Part shown: positions 34,036 to 45,834 of the stretch, in pieces | Layout: every line of letters starts with the position of its first letter | How positions within the stretch are numbered: position 1 is the first letter of the stretch | Source: Sphagnum compactum | Taxonomy: Eukaryota > Bryophyta > Sphagnopsida > Sphagnales | Length of the DNA: 64,000 nucleotides | Assembly (NCBI GenBank): GCA_965153455.1 | Contig: OZ234496.1 | Span: 12,392,304 to 12,456,303, forward strand | Reading direction: 5' to 3' | The notes under the pieces: generated by a model | What the model saw: the letters and a program-made list of their open reading frames with translations, nothing else | What the model was told of the DNA's origin: nothing | The model's database searches: none | Program-made: the position numbers and the translations under genes

Positions 34036-36000
34036 GACTGTGAGTGTCGGGATGAATTTTACGAATTTTAAAATGGGACATTATAAATTGATGGCATACT
34101 TGGGAGACTAGTGAGGAAGATTATACTGGATGAGGTTCCTCTAAACACAAGTGGAAATTTTGTTTAAGTTTTGTTGATGTTCACAAATGTACTCATTTGT
34201 TTGTTTGTTTACCTATGTAGTTGTCATCTCGTGCTAGGTTGAGATGGAAAAGAAACTTTTGACATTAGGTGGCGTACACGCTTGGTTGATTGAGGTGGAT
34301 TGTCGCATGGATGGTCCAAATTTCCAACATATTATTAGAAACCAAGTAAAGGAAGAACTAACCATGTATGTACAAACTATGTAACTTATGTACAGCCTTG
34401 GAACTTTCATAGAACTTTGAAGTATTACTAAGATTTGGCTTTAGACCCTAAACTTGATTTGAGGTTGGTTTCCAAGGTGATGATAATGACCTAGACAATG
34501 GTGACAAAAGCTCAAATATGAGACAAATCAGACATTATTCAATTATTTATAATTTTTCACTAATTTAATAACACTATTTCACATTTTTCCACATTGCATT
34601 TTTGTTTTTGTAAAAAAAAAAAAATTCTTCTCAATGTTGCTTTTAGACATTTTAACCTTCAATCTGACTATTGTATTTGAACCTTAATCTCTGGAGTTCA
34701 ACAAGCTAGAGGGAGAGTTTCATGAGAAGCAAACCAAGGTCATTTTGGCAATAGAACAACACAAAAACCTTGACACTTTCGAGGATATAAGCATGTGACT
34801 TGCTTTGATATAGATGGCTAAAAGCATGATTTTTTTTAAATAATAATAAATATGAACACCATTGATATGTTCTTTGTTCTTTCCAAGCAAGTGACTTAAA
34901 ATTCTTGCAAGTGATTAAATAATTACAATCCACCAGAAATCAACTGGGAACTCAACACCCTCATACTTGTTACCCTCTTCTTCACTCTTGGGAACTAACT
35001 AGGTTTGCAAGGGCCAGGAAAACAGGAGGTGCATAGTGCATGCCAATGTTCGGTGTTTCTCTCTTTTTCAATGAAAGAGCCGGTGAGTAAATGTCCAATA
35101 AATGGAACCTTGACTGGCCATCAAAGCACCTACCCTGAACTGACAGTTCTTTATGGGATCTTCCATAATACCCAGCAGTTCTTTTAAGATTTTCAAAAAC
35201 TGGAACTGGAGGTCCTTTGATTCCAAAAACTTTCAAAACCCGCATTGTAGTGGCTTCATTAGAGTGCAAGACAATACTCTCATAGAAGTTTCTTCCCTTT
35301 AAAATGTATCTATTCAATAAACTCAGCATGAGAGGCCAAAGCAGTGAATTTTTTTCTTGGCAGAATTTCACCAAGTGGTGAACTCCCAAGTTCGACATGT
35401 CTTTGTTAAATCGTAGGGTCTAGATGTGTTCGATTCGCCAAATCTCGAACCACACAAACTAGGGCTAGCCGTCATATCGACGGCTCCATCCAGGGAGATC
35501 ATGAAGGGGTTGATATTGTCCATCCTTATGTAACCTCATTTTGCCTTCAATTTCATGGATGTTGTCGAGCTCTTATTACACATCCACTTCCATTGCCTTA
35601 TTTTTTCCATTTTTTTCAAGCTCTATAGCTACTCCTTTCAACTATTCATTAGGGTTTGTAGTCATCTTTTTCCAACCTCCCATCCTTCTATATTGCTTCC
35701 TCCTTATGTTCTATTGTTATGGTTCACTAGTTTTATGTTATGTAATAAACTAAGGAGATCATCACCTTTCTTTAATAAGAAGGTTGAAAGCTGCGTGAGT
35801 TATGGCTTGGGAGTGCAAACATTATTGTGTGTGGTGGAAAGGCAAGGAGTGGCACAAAAATCTTTGTCTTCATAGCATGGGAATTCAATGCATTGGAAGC
35901 GGATCCAAGATGTGGTTCAAAAATAGGAAACAAATGTTTCTTTCTTCCCAAATTTGCATGGTTCTTACAAGGAGACCTATTTAGTTTTTACATTTTGTAA
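34036..36000. other. Gene-free stretch with one longer unassigned ORF
   Basis: A minus-strand open frame at 35398-34982 (138 codons) contains RVLKVFGIKGPPVPVFENLK, which recalls the proline-rich hinge of some cytochrome P450s. No other P450 motif (heme Cys, ExxR) is present nearby, so I leave it unassigned. The rest is AT-rich without visible features. Confidence 0.35.
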
Positions 36001-36540
36001 AGGTACAATGCTCATTGAGTTTTCATATGTTTTCAAGCTTCTATGCAAGTCAAGTTTTGGTTTAGTGTTCCACGATTTAAGGTTTGCATTCTCTATTTGC
36101 TTTCTCAAGTTTTGACACGTTTGCAAGTTGCTACAAAGTTCAAACTAGGAGGAGGTTGGTGTTTCAAATATTAAAATTCGCACATTCTTTTTCCATTTTC
36201 AATGTTTTGACAAACTTTTTAAGCTTCTACAGAGGTTAAACTTGGGGGATTCGAAAGGTTAGTGTTTTTATAAAGTTCGACAATCACACACTCTCTTTGT
36301 AATAACTTTCTTTCTCTTTGTTTTCTAGGGGATTTGACGGGTTTTTATGAAATGTAAAGGTCTAATTTGGGGGGGACTCAAAGGTTTACTATTTGAAAGT
36401 TTAGAGTTCACACACACAATCTCTTTGTGTTTTATAATTTTTTCACACAATTTCAAGTTTCTATAAAAGTTGAATGGAGGGGGGTTGACTATTTCAAGGT
36501 TTAAGGTCTACATGATTTTGTTTTTTATGTTTCATTTTTT
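36001..36540. repeat. Diverged tandem repeat, about five units of 90-120 bp
   Basis: Each unit contains a CAAG.TTCTA.A.AAGTT.AA core, then GGGGG..TTGG.GTTTC and an ACACACTCTCTTTG-like segment. Cores lie near 36034, 36124, 36218, 36343 and 36454. The units are much diverged, suggesting an old array. Confidence 0.6.
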
Positions 36541-36719
36541 TCATGATAGTTCGTTACAATCACCTATAGGTTTCAAATACAAGTTCTTTGGTGAATAAGG
36601 GCCAAATCTAGTAAACATAATTTCATCATTTCATAGCGTCCCTTTCTTTGATCCATTATCACCGTCTTTGTTTTCTAATCATGTTGATCCATCTCCTAAT
36701 CATTAGGAATAAATCATAA

Positions 36720-37255
36720 TTTAATGACTATATTTATGACTCGTATTATAGTCATAACAGACATAAATGACTAAGCGGCACACAATCAAATTGGACAAGT
36801 CATTGAAAACATGTAGTCGTAAAGGATTATACGTGGCACAAAGTCCCTCTTAGTCATTTCGGACAATGAGTCATATCGATGTTGCAAATTACACGTGTGC
36901 ACCTTTTACTGGTACACGTGGTGAGATGTGATTTGTTCATCTATCATTTAGGCATTTGCCCATGTGGACAAATTTCATTCATTATCGCGTCTCTAGGAGA
37001 TAGTCATTCGTTTGTAATATGTTGAGTTTTTTTTAGTCATTAAATATTCATATTACTACAACTAATCAACAACCATTGGTCCATGTGGCAAATAGGGATT
37101 AAATCACCATATGCCAAGTTGTACATTCGACTAATATATGATTATCTAATACATGACTATCTAAATACTAACATGTCATACCCAAATATTACAAGAAATG
37201 AGTCATATCAATGTTGCAAATTACATGTGCGCACCTTCTATTGGTGCACGATGTC
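36720..37255. repeat. AGTCAT-rich block with a 54-bp direct repeat
   Basis: Many ATGACT/AGTCAT words occur (for example near 36725, 36745, 36760, 36771, 36815 and 36850). A block of about 54 bases starting GAGTCATATC at 36868 recurs at 37200 with a few differences (ending TGGTACACGTGG versus TGGTGCACGATG). This is the likely left subterminal region of the CACTA element. Confidence 0.55.
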
Positions 37256-40022
37256 GCAACCTTAACATTGGGTTTGCGATTAAGTGTGGAGTGCAAAGGC
37301 CCATGAGGCCAAAAGTGTGTTTAAGTGTGAAACATAATTTCACAAATGGGGGAGAGTGCAAGGGATGAAGCGTAATGACTCCCAAGTGCACTCCCACTTT
37401 GGGAGTTGCACTCGTGCAGGAGTTATGAATGTTCGAAACCTTGGTTGGAAAAGGAAAACAAACACCAAATTTGGGCCCCAAGACACCATTAAAAAGGTCC
37501 TAAAGCATAGATGGTTAAGGTGCCCTCGCATTGTTCATTTAGACCTGATTTGCATGAATTATGATCAAAAGAAGGGGCAAAAGTCGAATTGGGACTCCCG
37601 ACCTTGAAAGTAGGGGTCAAATGAGATCTGATTGGGGCATGTTTTACACCGTTAGAAAGATCCTTTTGAGGGTTATAAGATATTGCCCTCACATTTTCAA
37701 AACAGACTTTATTTGAGAAAAATATGAGCTCCAAAAATTTTGGATAACAAAAGTTTCAATTTTGGGACTCCTACTTGGGAGTCCCAGGGAAAAGTGACAT
37801 TTGGATGTAGTCCCCATAGAGAAACACAAAATATATTATAAGGAGGGGAGTGGTGCCTCCTCCCAAAGGTTGTGGGCTGTGTAAAGTTTATACTTGATGT
37901 TGTCCCTACTAAATCTACCACACCACTTCCATTCAACTTGCAATAACTGCCTTCTTTTCTTGGTTGTGCAAGTTGACCTCATCTTGAACACTCGCTTGTG
38001 AGTTCGTCCTAATCCTATCCTAGAGCTCCAACACGCCCTCCTATCTCTGAAATGCTGTGAATTAGGGAGTGTGCCCCAACTTTTTTCTTTTTCCATTGTT
38101 TCGCTCTAGGACCCACCTTTGGGTCTCTTGAAGAGTTTGGGGGTACGTCACACGTGGTGGATCTAATTCATCCACATGGACATAGTTCATTCATTATGGC
38201 GTTTGTGGGATTCTGCTTCTATCCCTTGTTTAGACCTTGGTGTATGAAATCTAGGAATTTGACCCCTGGAAGCTATTCCTAAAGAACTTAAACTCATGTG
38301 TGCAGTCCAGATTTCTCCAAACACATTTGTGCCTATTACAAAACTTAATCTTGAAGGTAGCATACCTTCCTTATTTTGTTGTGTTGGAACAAATTGTTGT
38401 ACTTCTGGACCCAAGTCTAGATCATGTGTTAGTTCCTCTACTGGTTGTTAGGCTTGAGATTCTAGTTCCTGTTTGAGCCTTTTTTGGTCCTCTTGCCCAT
38501 CTAATCTTTGCTCCTATTTAGAAGAGATTTGTGGTCTTGAATCAGATTTAGGAGATATAAATTTCTCCTTTTGTCTATGATGGTGGTGTTGTTGTTTCCT
38601 TAGCAATATGCTGCCTATTGAGGATCAATACTACCCCTCACTGCAATATCCTTTTGTCTCCTATGCCTCTTCTACAAGGTCTCTCTCTCCTCATCATCAT
38701 TAGACTAGGACATCATAATTGCTCTTCTAATTGTCCTAACCTTTAGCTATTTCTCATTTTTAGGAAAGATGTGTGTAGGGTTCAATGGTCTTTTGTTCTT
38801 TATAAACCTTTCCCTAAGACTCTTTTTTTTCCTCCTATCATCTTGTGGCTCTACCTGCATCTTTTTCTCCTATGGCTTTACTCCTAATGGAAACCACTTC
38901 TAAAAGATAACTTCTAGCACCATGGCAGAATGACACACATCCTTTTTTGGTTCTCTTTTGGCTATTCCCTCAATCATATTTTTTTGACATTTTTCCCATC
39001 TAATCAATTCCTTGACCAATTGAGAAAACATAATTGCAGCTCAATTGACAAACTTTCCATGATCTTCTCTAAAGATCATCATAATAAACTTATTACTAAA
39101 ACATTATACCTTATCCTTCTGGTAAATAATGGACAAGATGGCAACTATCCTATTGGCATATTTTGATCTCATTTTCTTTACAACCCACCCTTATTAGCAT
39201 TGTAAGTATTTGGAACTTTGTCAACTATATCTGCCATTATTACTCTAGCATTTGACATCTCTGCCTGATTTGCCTTTGTCTCTCCTGTATGGCAAATTTT
39301 AAAAATCTCTACCACGACATGTTTATCAATTATTTTCTATTCTTCCCCCAACACAACCTTGATTCTGTATGTTCAGAATCCAAATCTAGTTGTTTAGAAA
39401 TTCAACCAAAATGTTATGATGATGTGTCTTCCATTCAACTTCAAACATACCTATTAATCCAGCTCTATTTGTTCAGGCTTTCTCTTCCTTTCCAGAGTTC
39501 GTCCAAAGCAAAATATTTTTAAAATTGTTATTTGTAACTTTATTCTGTAATACATAACAACATGTATGACCAATTGTGATCAACATGACTAATGATTAAT
39601 TTACTAGTTTTGGATGAGAACATGATGACCTATCTAACTAATGACATCACACATGCGAATGTTTTTATTAACTTGTGTTGGTCATTTATCCCCTAGTGGC
39701 AAAGTTACTATGTGGAACCCTATCTATTGACCATTCATGTTTTTAAAGACCATAATATTGTACATTTTCCAACTCAATAAACTTTAATCTATGTGTACAA
39801 CATGAATAATTGTAGATGGTTGTTTGTCTACAATTGGAATAAAAAACCAACAAGTTTACATGAACTAAAATAGTCATGGGAGATTACATTTAGAACAAAA
39901 TCAAATTACAAACAGTGCCAATTTTCTAAAGTATGTTATTGGCACATAAACAAGCAATTTCAAAAGTTGAAACAAAAGTAAAGGTATCTCACTATTTTCC
40001 TTAGTTAAATTCCAAACATGCA
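37256..40022. other. Mostly non-coding stretch with hairpins and a worn charged ORF
   Basis: Small hairpins occur, for example TGGGACTCCT at 37763 pairing with GGGAGTCCCA at 37777, and CTCCCACTTTGGGAG near 37390. On the minus strand 38950-38200 reads as a charged, Lys/Arg/Glu/Gln-rich polypeptide (for example DDRRKKKSLRERFIKNKR) with many stops, perhaps a decayed transposon accessory protein. No intact gene is visible. Confidence 0.4.
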
Positions 40023-40488
40023 CTACTTACATACAACAACTACATCATTTTTTCGCCACAAGACAACACCATTTGCCCTGTCTTTAATTTTTGAAGTTTC
40101 CAGGTTTGGAAAAGGTGGCTTCACTGTCCCTTTCTTAATACTTGTCACTGCAATAGTAGAATGCTCAGGTGCAATAGGATTGCCATGGAATGTCATGCCT
40201 GGCACACCAACTATTTCTCCCACTACACATGGTAGTCTGGAAAACGGATCGATGATGTCTACCTTCATTCTTGGTTTTAAAACCTACAAACATGCCAAAT
40301 CAAGGACTTGTTATACTTTTCTTGACCAGCAGCCATGGTGATACAAAGAAAACTAGATAGATAAGTTCCAATGAAATGTAGGGTCCAAATAAACATTAAA
40401 CCTGAATTGCCAATGGCTCTGAAGATCTAAGTTTCTGATTGGGGGATACACTTGATGCATTGGATGATGAGGCCCCTTTGTTAGTCAT
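40023..40488 (-). CDS. Small two-exon protein with a transposon-accessory type domain
   Basis: Exon 1 is 40488-40402 (MTNKGASSSNASS...LAIQ). After a CAG/GTTTAA donor and a TTTGTAG acceptor, exon 2 is 40283-40023. Both join in phase 0 to give 115 aa. Exon 2 contains VGEIVGVPGMTFHGNPIAP, PPFPNLETSKIKDRANGVVL and WRKN. This HGNPI...P.P....L.DA.G..V.W layout resembles the C-terminal domain found in many plant En/Spm-type accessory proteins and uncharacterised plant proteins. The TAG stop lies inside a good donor (GTAAGTAG at 40030-40023), so the gene may continue by splicing. It runs opposite to the TNP2 pseudogene. Confidence 0.45.
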
Positions 40489-40520
40489 CTTTTGGGTTCT
40501 GGAGTTCTTAGGGTTTAAGG

Positions 40521-40547
40521 TCTAGGGTCTGAAGCCTAGACCCTAGA
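40521..40547. other. 10-bp perfect hairpin upstream of the small gene
   Basis: TCTAGGGTCT (40521-40530), a loop of 7 bases, then AGACCCTAGA (40538-40547). It lies 33 bp upstream of the start codon at 40488 and next to a TTAGGGTTTA telo-box-like word (40508-40517). Confidence 0.7.
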
Positions 40548-41384
40548 ACCCAGGTATGGAAGTGGGTGTTCAGACAGACATGCTGAGTCTTTTTGATTGG
40601 ATTTGTTTCAGGGCTCTTGTTTCAGTTTTAGGGCAAGATTGGAAGAGAAGACTATTCAAAATTCCAATGGGTCTCATGATTGGGTTCATGAGTGTTTGTG
40701 TGATCCTCCTTCTGAAGCCCACGGACTATACTGGTATGTACACTGCACACTTTCTCTACGCTGATATTTAATGAATATTTTGAGAATGTCAGCCCTGACA
40801 AGATTTCGGTCCTGATGTTGTCCAATGGGTGATATGTAGATTCTAAAATGAGGTAGCTGGATTAGCTATTACATTTTATCTGGTGGATAAAGGAGTAGTC
40901 ACCTATCAACTTGCTGATGATATAGGGCAACATCATGAGCCGCCAATGTGGAAGGGAAGTTGTTCTGGCAAAGAAAATTTTCCATCTCCATTCAGCTCAA
41001 ACAACTGTAGGACGTACATAGTAATGTGATTTAGGCAACCTAATTTAAGTAAGTAATATTCACATCTAGGTACTCACATTTAGGTATTCATTTTCAGATA
41101 CATTCAGGTACATTTGAGAAGATCGAACTGTTCAAAAATTTGATACAGAAATTTCATACAATTTGGCATTGTTATGTTGTCCTACTAATTCCACTACAGT
41201 GACACGTGTTTTCGGCATGTCATGTGGTGGTGGCATCTTCTGGAATTCTAAGGAATTCTATCAATAAAAGTTATGTCATGGTCTATTAAGTATGGGATTG
41301 ATCCTTTAGATGTGGAAATTTGTTGACGTCGGTATAACTATATTTCTGGTGTATACTGGGGGTACATGCCAAAGCACTGTTAGA

Positions 41385-41800
41385 GGTCAAAAAGCCATGG
41401 TGGGCTGAGATGTATGGTTCAAATGCATTTGATCATGATGAGTGCATGAATTGGTTGCTGGACTGCATTGCATTGTTCAGGTATCAGTTGTTATGTGTAT
41501 TTGAATTCAAGTACTTTCAAATTTGAATTGTTAGAACAGAGCACCATGCATTGTGGTTGAAAAAGGCCTTTTTTTTCAAGGTAGTCTTTCCTGAAATGGT
41601 GCACAATTGTGTGTGATTTGATGAACAGAAACGTATTTGAGGCCATATTTTGCAATAGAGTGGATTGGCCGACTTTATTGTGTAGGTGACAGCATGTAGC
41701 ATGATGCCAAGTCGGCTGAATTATATGATTCAGATGCATCTGATCAAGAAGCCAACATGGACTGGTAGCTGGACAATGTTGTAGCATTCAAGGTACCAAT
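41385..41800 (+). pseudogene. Duplicated exon-like blocks (AEMYGSNAFD / AELYDSDASD)
   Basis: Block one (about 41404-41480) reads AEMYGSNAFDHDECMNWLLD then CIALF. Block two (about 41715-41792) reads AELYDSDASDQEANMDW, a TAG, then LDNVVAF. Each ends at a possible donor (TTCAG/GTATC and TTCAAG/GTACC). They are diverged copies of one exon about 310 bp apart. The host gene is unknown; a transposon-carried accessory gene is possible from the location. Confidence 0.4.
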
Positions 41801-42103
41801 ATTTAGTTGATGGCACTCAATCTTTGTTTGAACTTTGTTGTCTTGTAGTTATATGAATTGATTTTGTTCAAGGAGTATCCCTATTTTGATGTGGCTGTTA
41901 ATTTTTATGTGTAAATGCTGAGTGGCTACAGCAGGACATTTTGTACACAACTCAATTTGAGCACTTTGTTGTTTGCTGGGCTGTTGCAACTCCAAAAGCA
42001 GTGTCACTGTTGCACCTATGGGTGTAGGTACCTACAAAGACATAGACTAGCTGGACCCTCCTTCCAGGGGAACTGCTAGACAATTTGTTGATTCAGTGTT
42101 AGT

Positions 42104-45100
42104 ATGGATCCCAGAAGACTCCCATTGTCGCATATTTCAAGACAAAAACATAAGGATGGTAGGTTATGGGTTAGGGAGAAACATAGGGCCGTTCACTGCA
42201 GGTTGAAGAGAATGCATTGTCCATGTACAAAATGCAAGGGAGGTACTATGTGGACACTAGCAAACGTTGAGACACACTTGTTGCGAAATGGAAGACACCC
42301 CATTTTTAGAGTTTGGAGAGGTCCAGGGAGTCGAGATTCTTCAGATGATGAATGGGAGGAGGACTTCAAAACTTCGTTCACAGGGTAACGCAGGAACTTG
42401 ATGTGCAGGTGGACATTAGAGGCATGGTTGCAGATGTGTTCCAACAAGCTGATCAGCCTATGGCATTGGAAGAAGTCGTAGTCCACACTGTTGAGGAAGC
42501 ATTCCAAATTGTAGATAGGTTGCAAGAAGGAGGTGATGAAGATTACCACAATGCTGATGATGGAGATGAACTGGATGAGGTCTTAGAGGGCCAGCAGTAG
42601 GTTTTAGGTGAGACACTGCCTGAAGATGGAGATCAACAACATGCATTTGACCCAGTGGTGCTGGAAGATGCAATGGAGCCATTGTATGCCAGTGCAAATT
42701 GCACCAAATTAGCTACAACAATACTTTTCATGAATCTTTGCATAGTGCATGGGGTGAACAACAAGTTTGCAGATGAGTTATTTGCACTCCTTCAACTTCA
42801 TTTGGTACCTGAACCCAATTGTCTAGTGGGCAACTACTATGCTACAGAAACATTGACTCAAAAGCTTGGATTAAACTACCGAACCATTTATGCATGTGCC
42901 AAAGGCTGTGTTTTGTTTAGAGGTGACCTTCAGGATGCTGTCTGTTGTCCTAAATGTCAGGGGCCACAATATAAAGATGAGGTGAAAAAGGTCCTGCCCG
43001 TGAAAGTGCTTCATCATTTTCCTATCATTTCGAGGCTACAGAGAATGTTTAGGACTCCTATAATGTCAGAGTTGATGTTATGGCATTCACAGAACATAAG
43101 TGTAGATGGTTTAGTTCGGCATCCCTGTGATTCCAAGGCATGGAAACATGTTGCTGGAAAATTCCCTACATTTGCAATAGACCCTAGGAATGTGCATCTA
43201 GCACTGTCAACAATGGTGTGAACCCATATAAGCTAACTCGGTCAACATGGCCTACTAGGCCTGTGTTGTTATTAAACTACAATATCCCTCCATGGCTGAC
43301 AACCAAAATCTTTTTTGTCATGCTTACGCTATTAATTCCAGGGAAAGAATCAGTTACAGCCGAGGTCTTTGATGTTTACTTACAACCGTTGGTTGAGGAG
43401 TTGCAACAATTGTGGAATGGGGTTCCTGCATATGATGTCCTAAAGCCAATGGGGTCTAGGTCATTTACTTTGAGCGGCATTTTACTCTGGACTATCCATG
43501 ATTTTCCTGGCTACAGGACTGTGGCAGGGGTAACACATTTAGGTTATGTGGCATGTCCAGTTTGTGGGCCCCAATTTAGGGGTGAATATTCAGTGGAATT
43601 GCAGAAGCTAATCTATGCAGAAACTCGGAGATGGTTGCCAAAAGACCATCCATATAGGTCAACAAGGATGAAGGACCACTTCAATGGTCAAATGGAGACA
43701 CGTAGTAGACCTCAAATTGTGTCTACAGAAGAGCAACTGAAGAGAGCTATGTAGTACCAAGCTTGGCTGAATGAGGGCAACAAAGAAGGTTCCATTGGGG
43801 ACCCTTCCAAAGATCATCATGTGAAGCGAAGGAGTTCACTATATGATCTGCCATATTGGCAAGTATGTACATTATTTTCAATTGTCGATCTATGGGAACT
43901 GTTTTTCTGCCAGCTTTGCCTTGTTGCTGAAATTAGTGGTTAGTTTATAACAAGTCTTCCATGTTCGGGTGGAAACATCAACAGGACCTTCTCATTCGAT
44001 GGACACTAGCTGTAATGCATTCTGAGATGAATTTTGCAAAGAACATTCTGAAGACCATAACAGGTGAAAAAGACAATGTAAAAGTCAGGCGTGATTTACA
44101 ACGTAGGGGCATAAGACCCCATTTGTGGTTGACAAAAAACCCTAAACGAGGTGGCAAAATGTTGAAACCGGCTGCTGATTTTGTATTGACAGTAGCTGAG
44201 TTTGAAAGATTTGCCACTGTCATTAAAAATGTGAAGACACCAATACGGCATGTATCGGCAATGGCACAATACATTAGGCACAAGGTGTTTGGGGGTTTAA
44301 AATCCCATGACTACCATGTTTTAATGCAGCAGATTTTGCTGTTAGCATTAAGGGGTCTTTTAGGCTTCGGACTTCAGATGGCAATCATGAGGGTTTCCAA
44401 AGTATTTAGAAGGTTATGTTCCAAGGTTTGGGATCCTTCTGAAAATTGTGAATTTAATTCCACATTTTAGACTTATAAATATTTGTAAATTTCAATTGAA
44501 CTGCATATTTCCACAATTTTGATTTTTGAATAATTGTGAATAATTAGATATTTGAAGAGCTAGAAAATCAAATGTTTGAAGTGTTTCCACAATTTTTTGC
44601 CACATTTGGGACGAATTTTTGAACAATTGCCCAACCATAGATTTTTTTATAAATAATTTCAGATTTCTGAATGATTACAGAAACTGTTGAAGGTTTGGGC
44701 CATTATGAATGGGTTTTTTGTTCCTTGAGGCTAGCTATTTCAGATAGCTCAGTTCTAATCCATGTAGACCTTCTATTATGACATGTGTAGGAAATGGGAG
44801 ATGGGGAGCAAGTTGCTGACCCAACTACACCTCCTTTTGTTGAATGGGTGAAAAGTGCAGTGCATGGACAGCCCACAAACCCAAACAACCTGAATGATTT
44901 GGATGTGATTCTACTATGTAGTAAACCATCCCAAACTGCCATGCGATACTCCAAGATGAAAGCTTATGGGAACCATTTTAAAGTGGAAGATTCAAGAAGT
45001 CAACAATTACAAACTTACGATAGTGGGGTTACTTTCGTGTTTGACATGCCAACTCTTGATGCAGCAAAGTGTGAATTTTGTAGGGGTCTTGAAAGACATA

Positions 45101-45520
45101 TTGAAATTGGATTATGGGCATGTGCATACCCCTATTCATATTTTTAGATGTGAATGGATGAAACGAGTGGATAATTGAGGAAATCCGGCTTATGTGAAGG
45201 ATGATGTTGGATTCCTTACAGTAAATTTCCGACACAAGTTGCTAGTGATGTCTGAACCTTTTATTATATTCCCTTTTCAAGTGACACAAGTGTTTTTCTT
45301 TGATGATTTGAGAAAACTAGGTTGGAAAGTTGTTTTGAGGAAAGAGCTGCATTCCAAGAAAGAAGTAGCAGATATGGAAAATGTTTTCATTACAACAACA
45401 ATGGAAGCTAGTGGTTTGACTGCTCCAATGGGGTTGCCTACACCCCCTAGTACAACATCTTTAATAGGTGCCATAGAATTATCTGATGAAGACAATCTTA
45501 TAGCATCTGTTCGGTTTTAG
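42104..45520 (+). pseudogene. CACTA TNP2-like transposase pseudogene
   Basis: The N-terminal transposase-associated zinc motif is CPCTKCKGG with HLLRNGRHP (42200-42300). A frameshift near 42360-42388 is followed by an acidic linker. The TNP2 core then has CPKCQGPQYKDE, FPTFAIDPRNVHLALST, PPWLTTKIFFVMLTLLIPGK, YDVLKPMGS...LLWTIHDFPGY and VACPVCGPQFRGEY. A second exon from about 43950 has MHSEMNFAKNIL and LKSHDYHVLMQQILLLALRG. A C-terminal DUF4216-like part has KLDYGHVHTPIHIFRCEWMK (about 45100-45160), DVGFLTVNF and QVTQVFFFDDLRKLGWKVVL. Defects: TAG at 42598 and 43752 where Gln fits, a one-base deletion near 43210 between LST and GVNPY, and further shifts near 45090. The expected DUF4218 segment is not visible. 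It cannot make active transposase. Confidence 0.8.
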
Positions 45521-45834
45521 AATAGATTTCAGTAGGTTCATCAGTAAGAACACATGTTATAACTTGAACAATTTAGTTCTTTCATGAAGTGTACATATTT
45601 TTCCTATTCAATTTGCACTCCTGTCTCATGCACCTTCAAACTTGTGATGTTTGTGTTGAAGATGTTGCACAGTACATCAAAAGATAGCAATCTGACTTTG
45701 AACAATTTGTCCTCATTTGGTGATCAATTTAAATTTCCAAATCATCCATGGCATGTCATTACACCTTCTTCTATCAGCCATAACCTCATTAGCATGGCAG
45801 TTTGTAGTTATTTAAAAGATTATTAATATGCATA

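Noticed and set aside
34982-35398. Cytochrome P450 fragment (FGIKGPPVPVF)
   Set aside because: Only a hinge-like string is present. No ExxR, PERF or heme-binding cysteine motif was found within several kb.
16470-43754. TAG read as glutamine (alternative genetic code or readthrough system)
   Set aside because: The intact host genes use ordinary stops and are free of internal TAG. The pattern is limited to dead transposons, so methylation-linked deamination is the simpler explanation.
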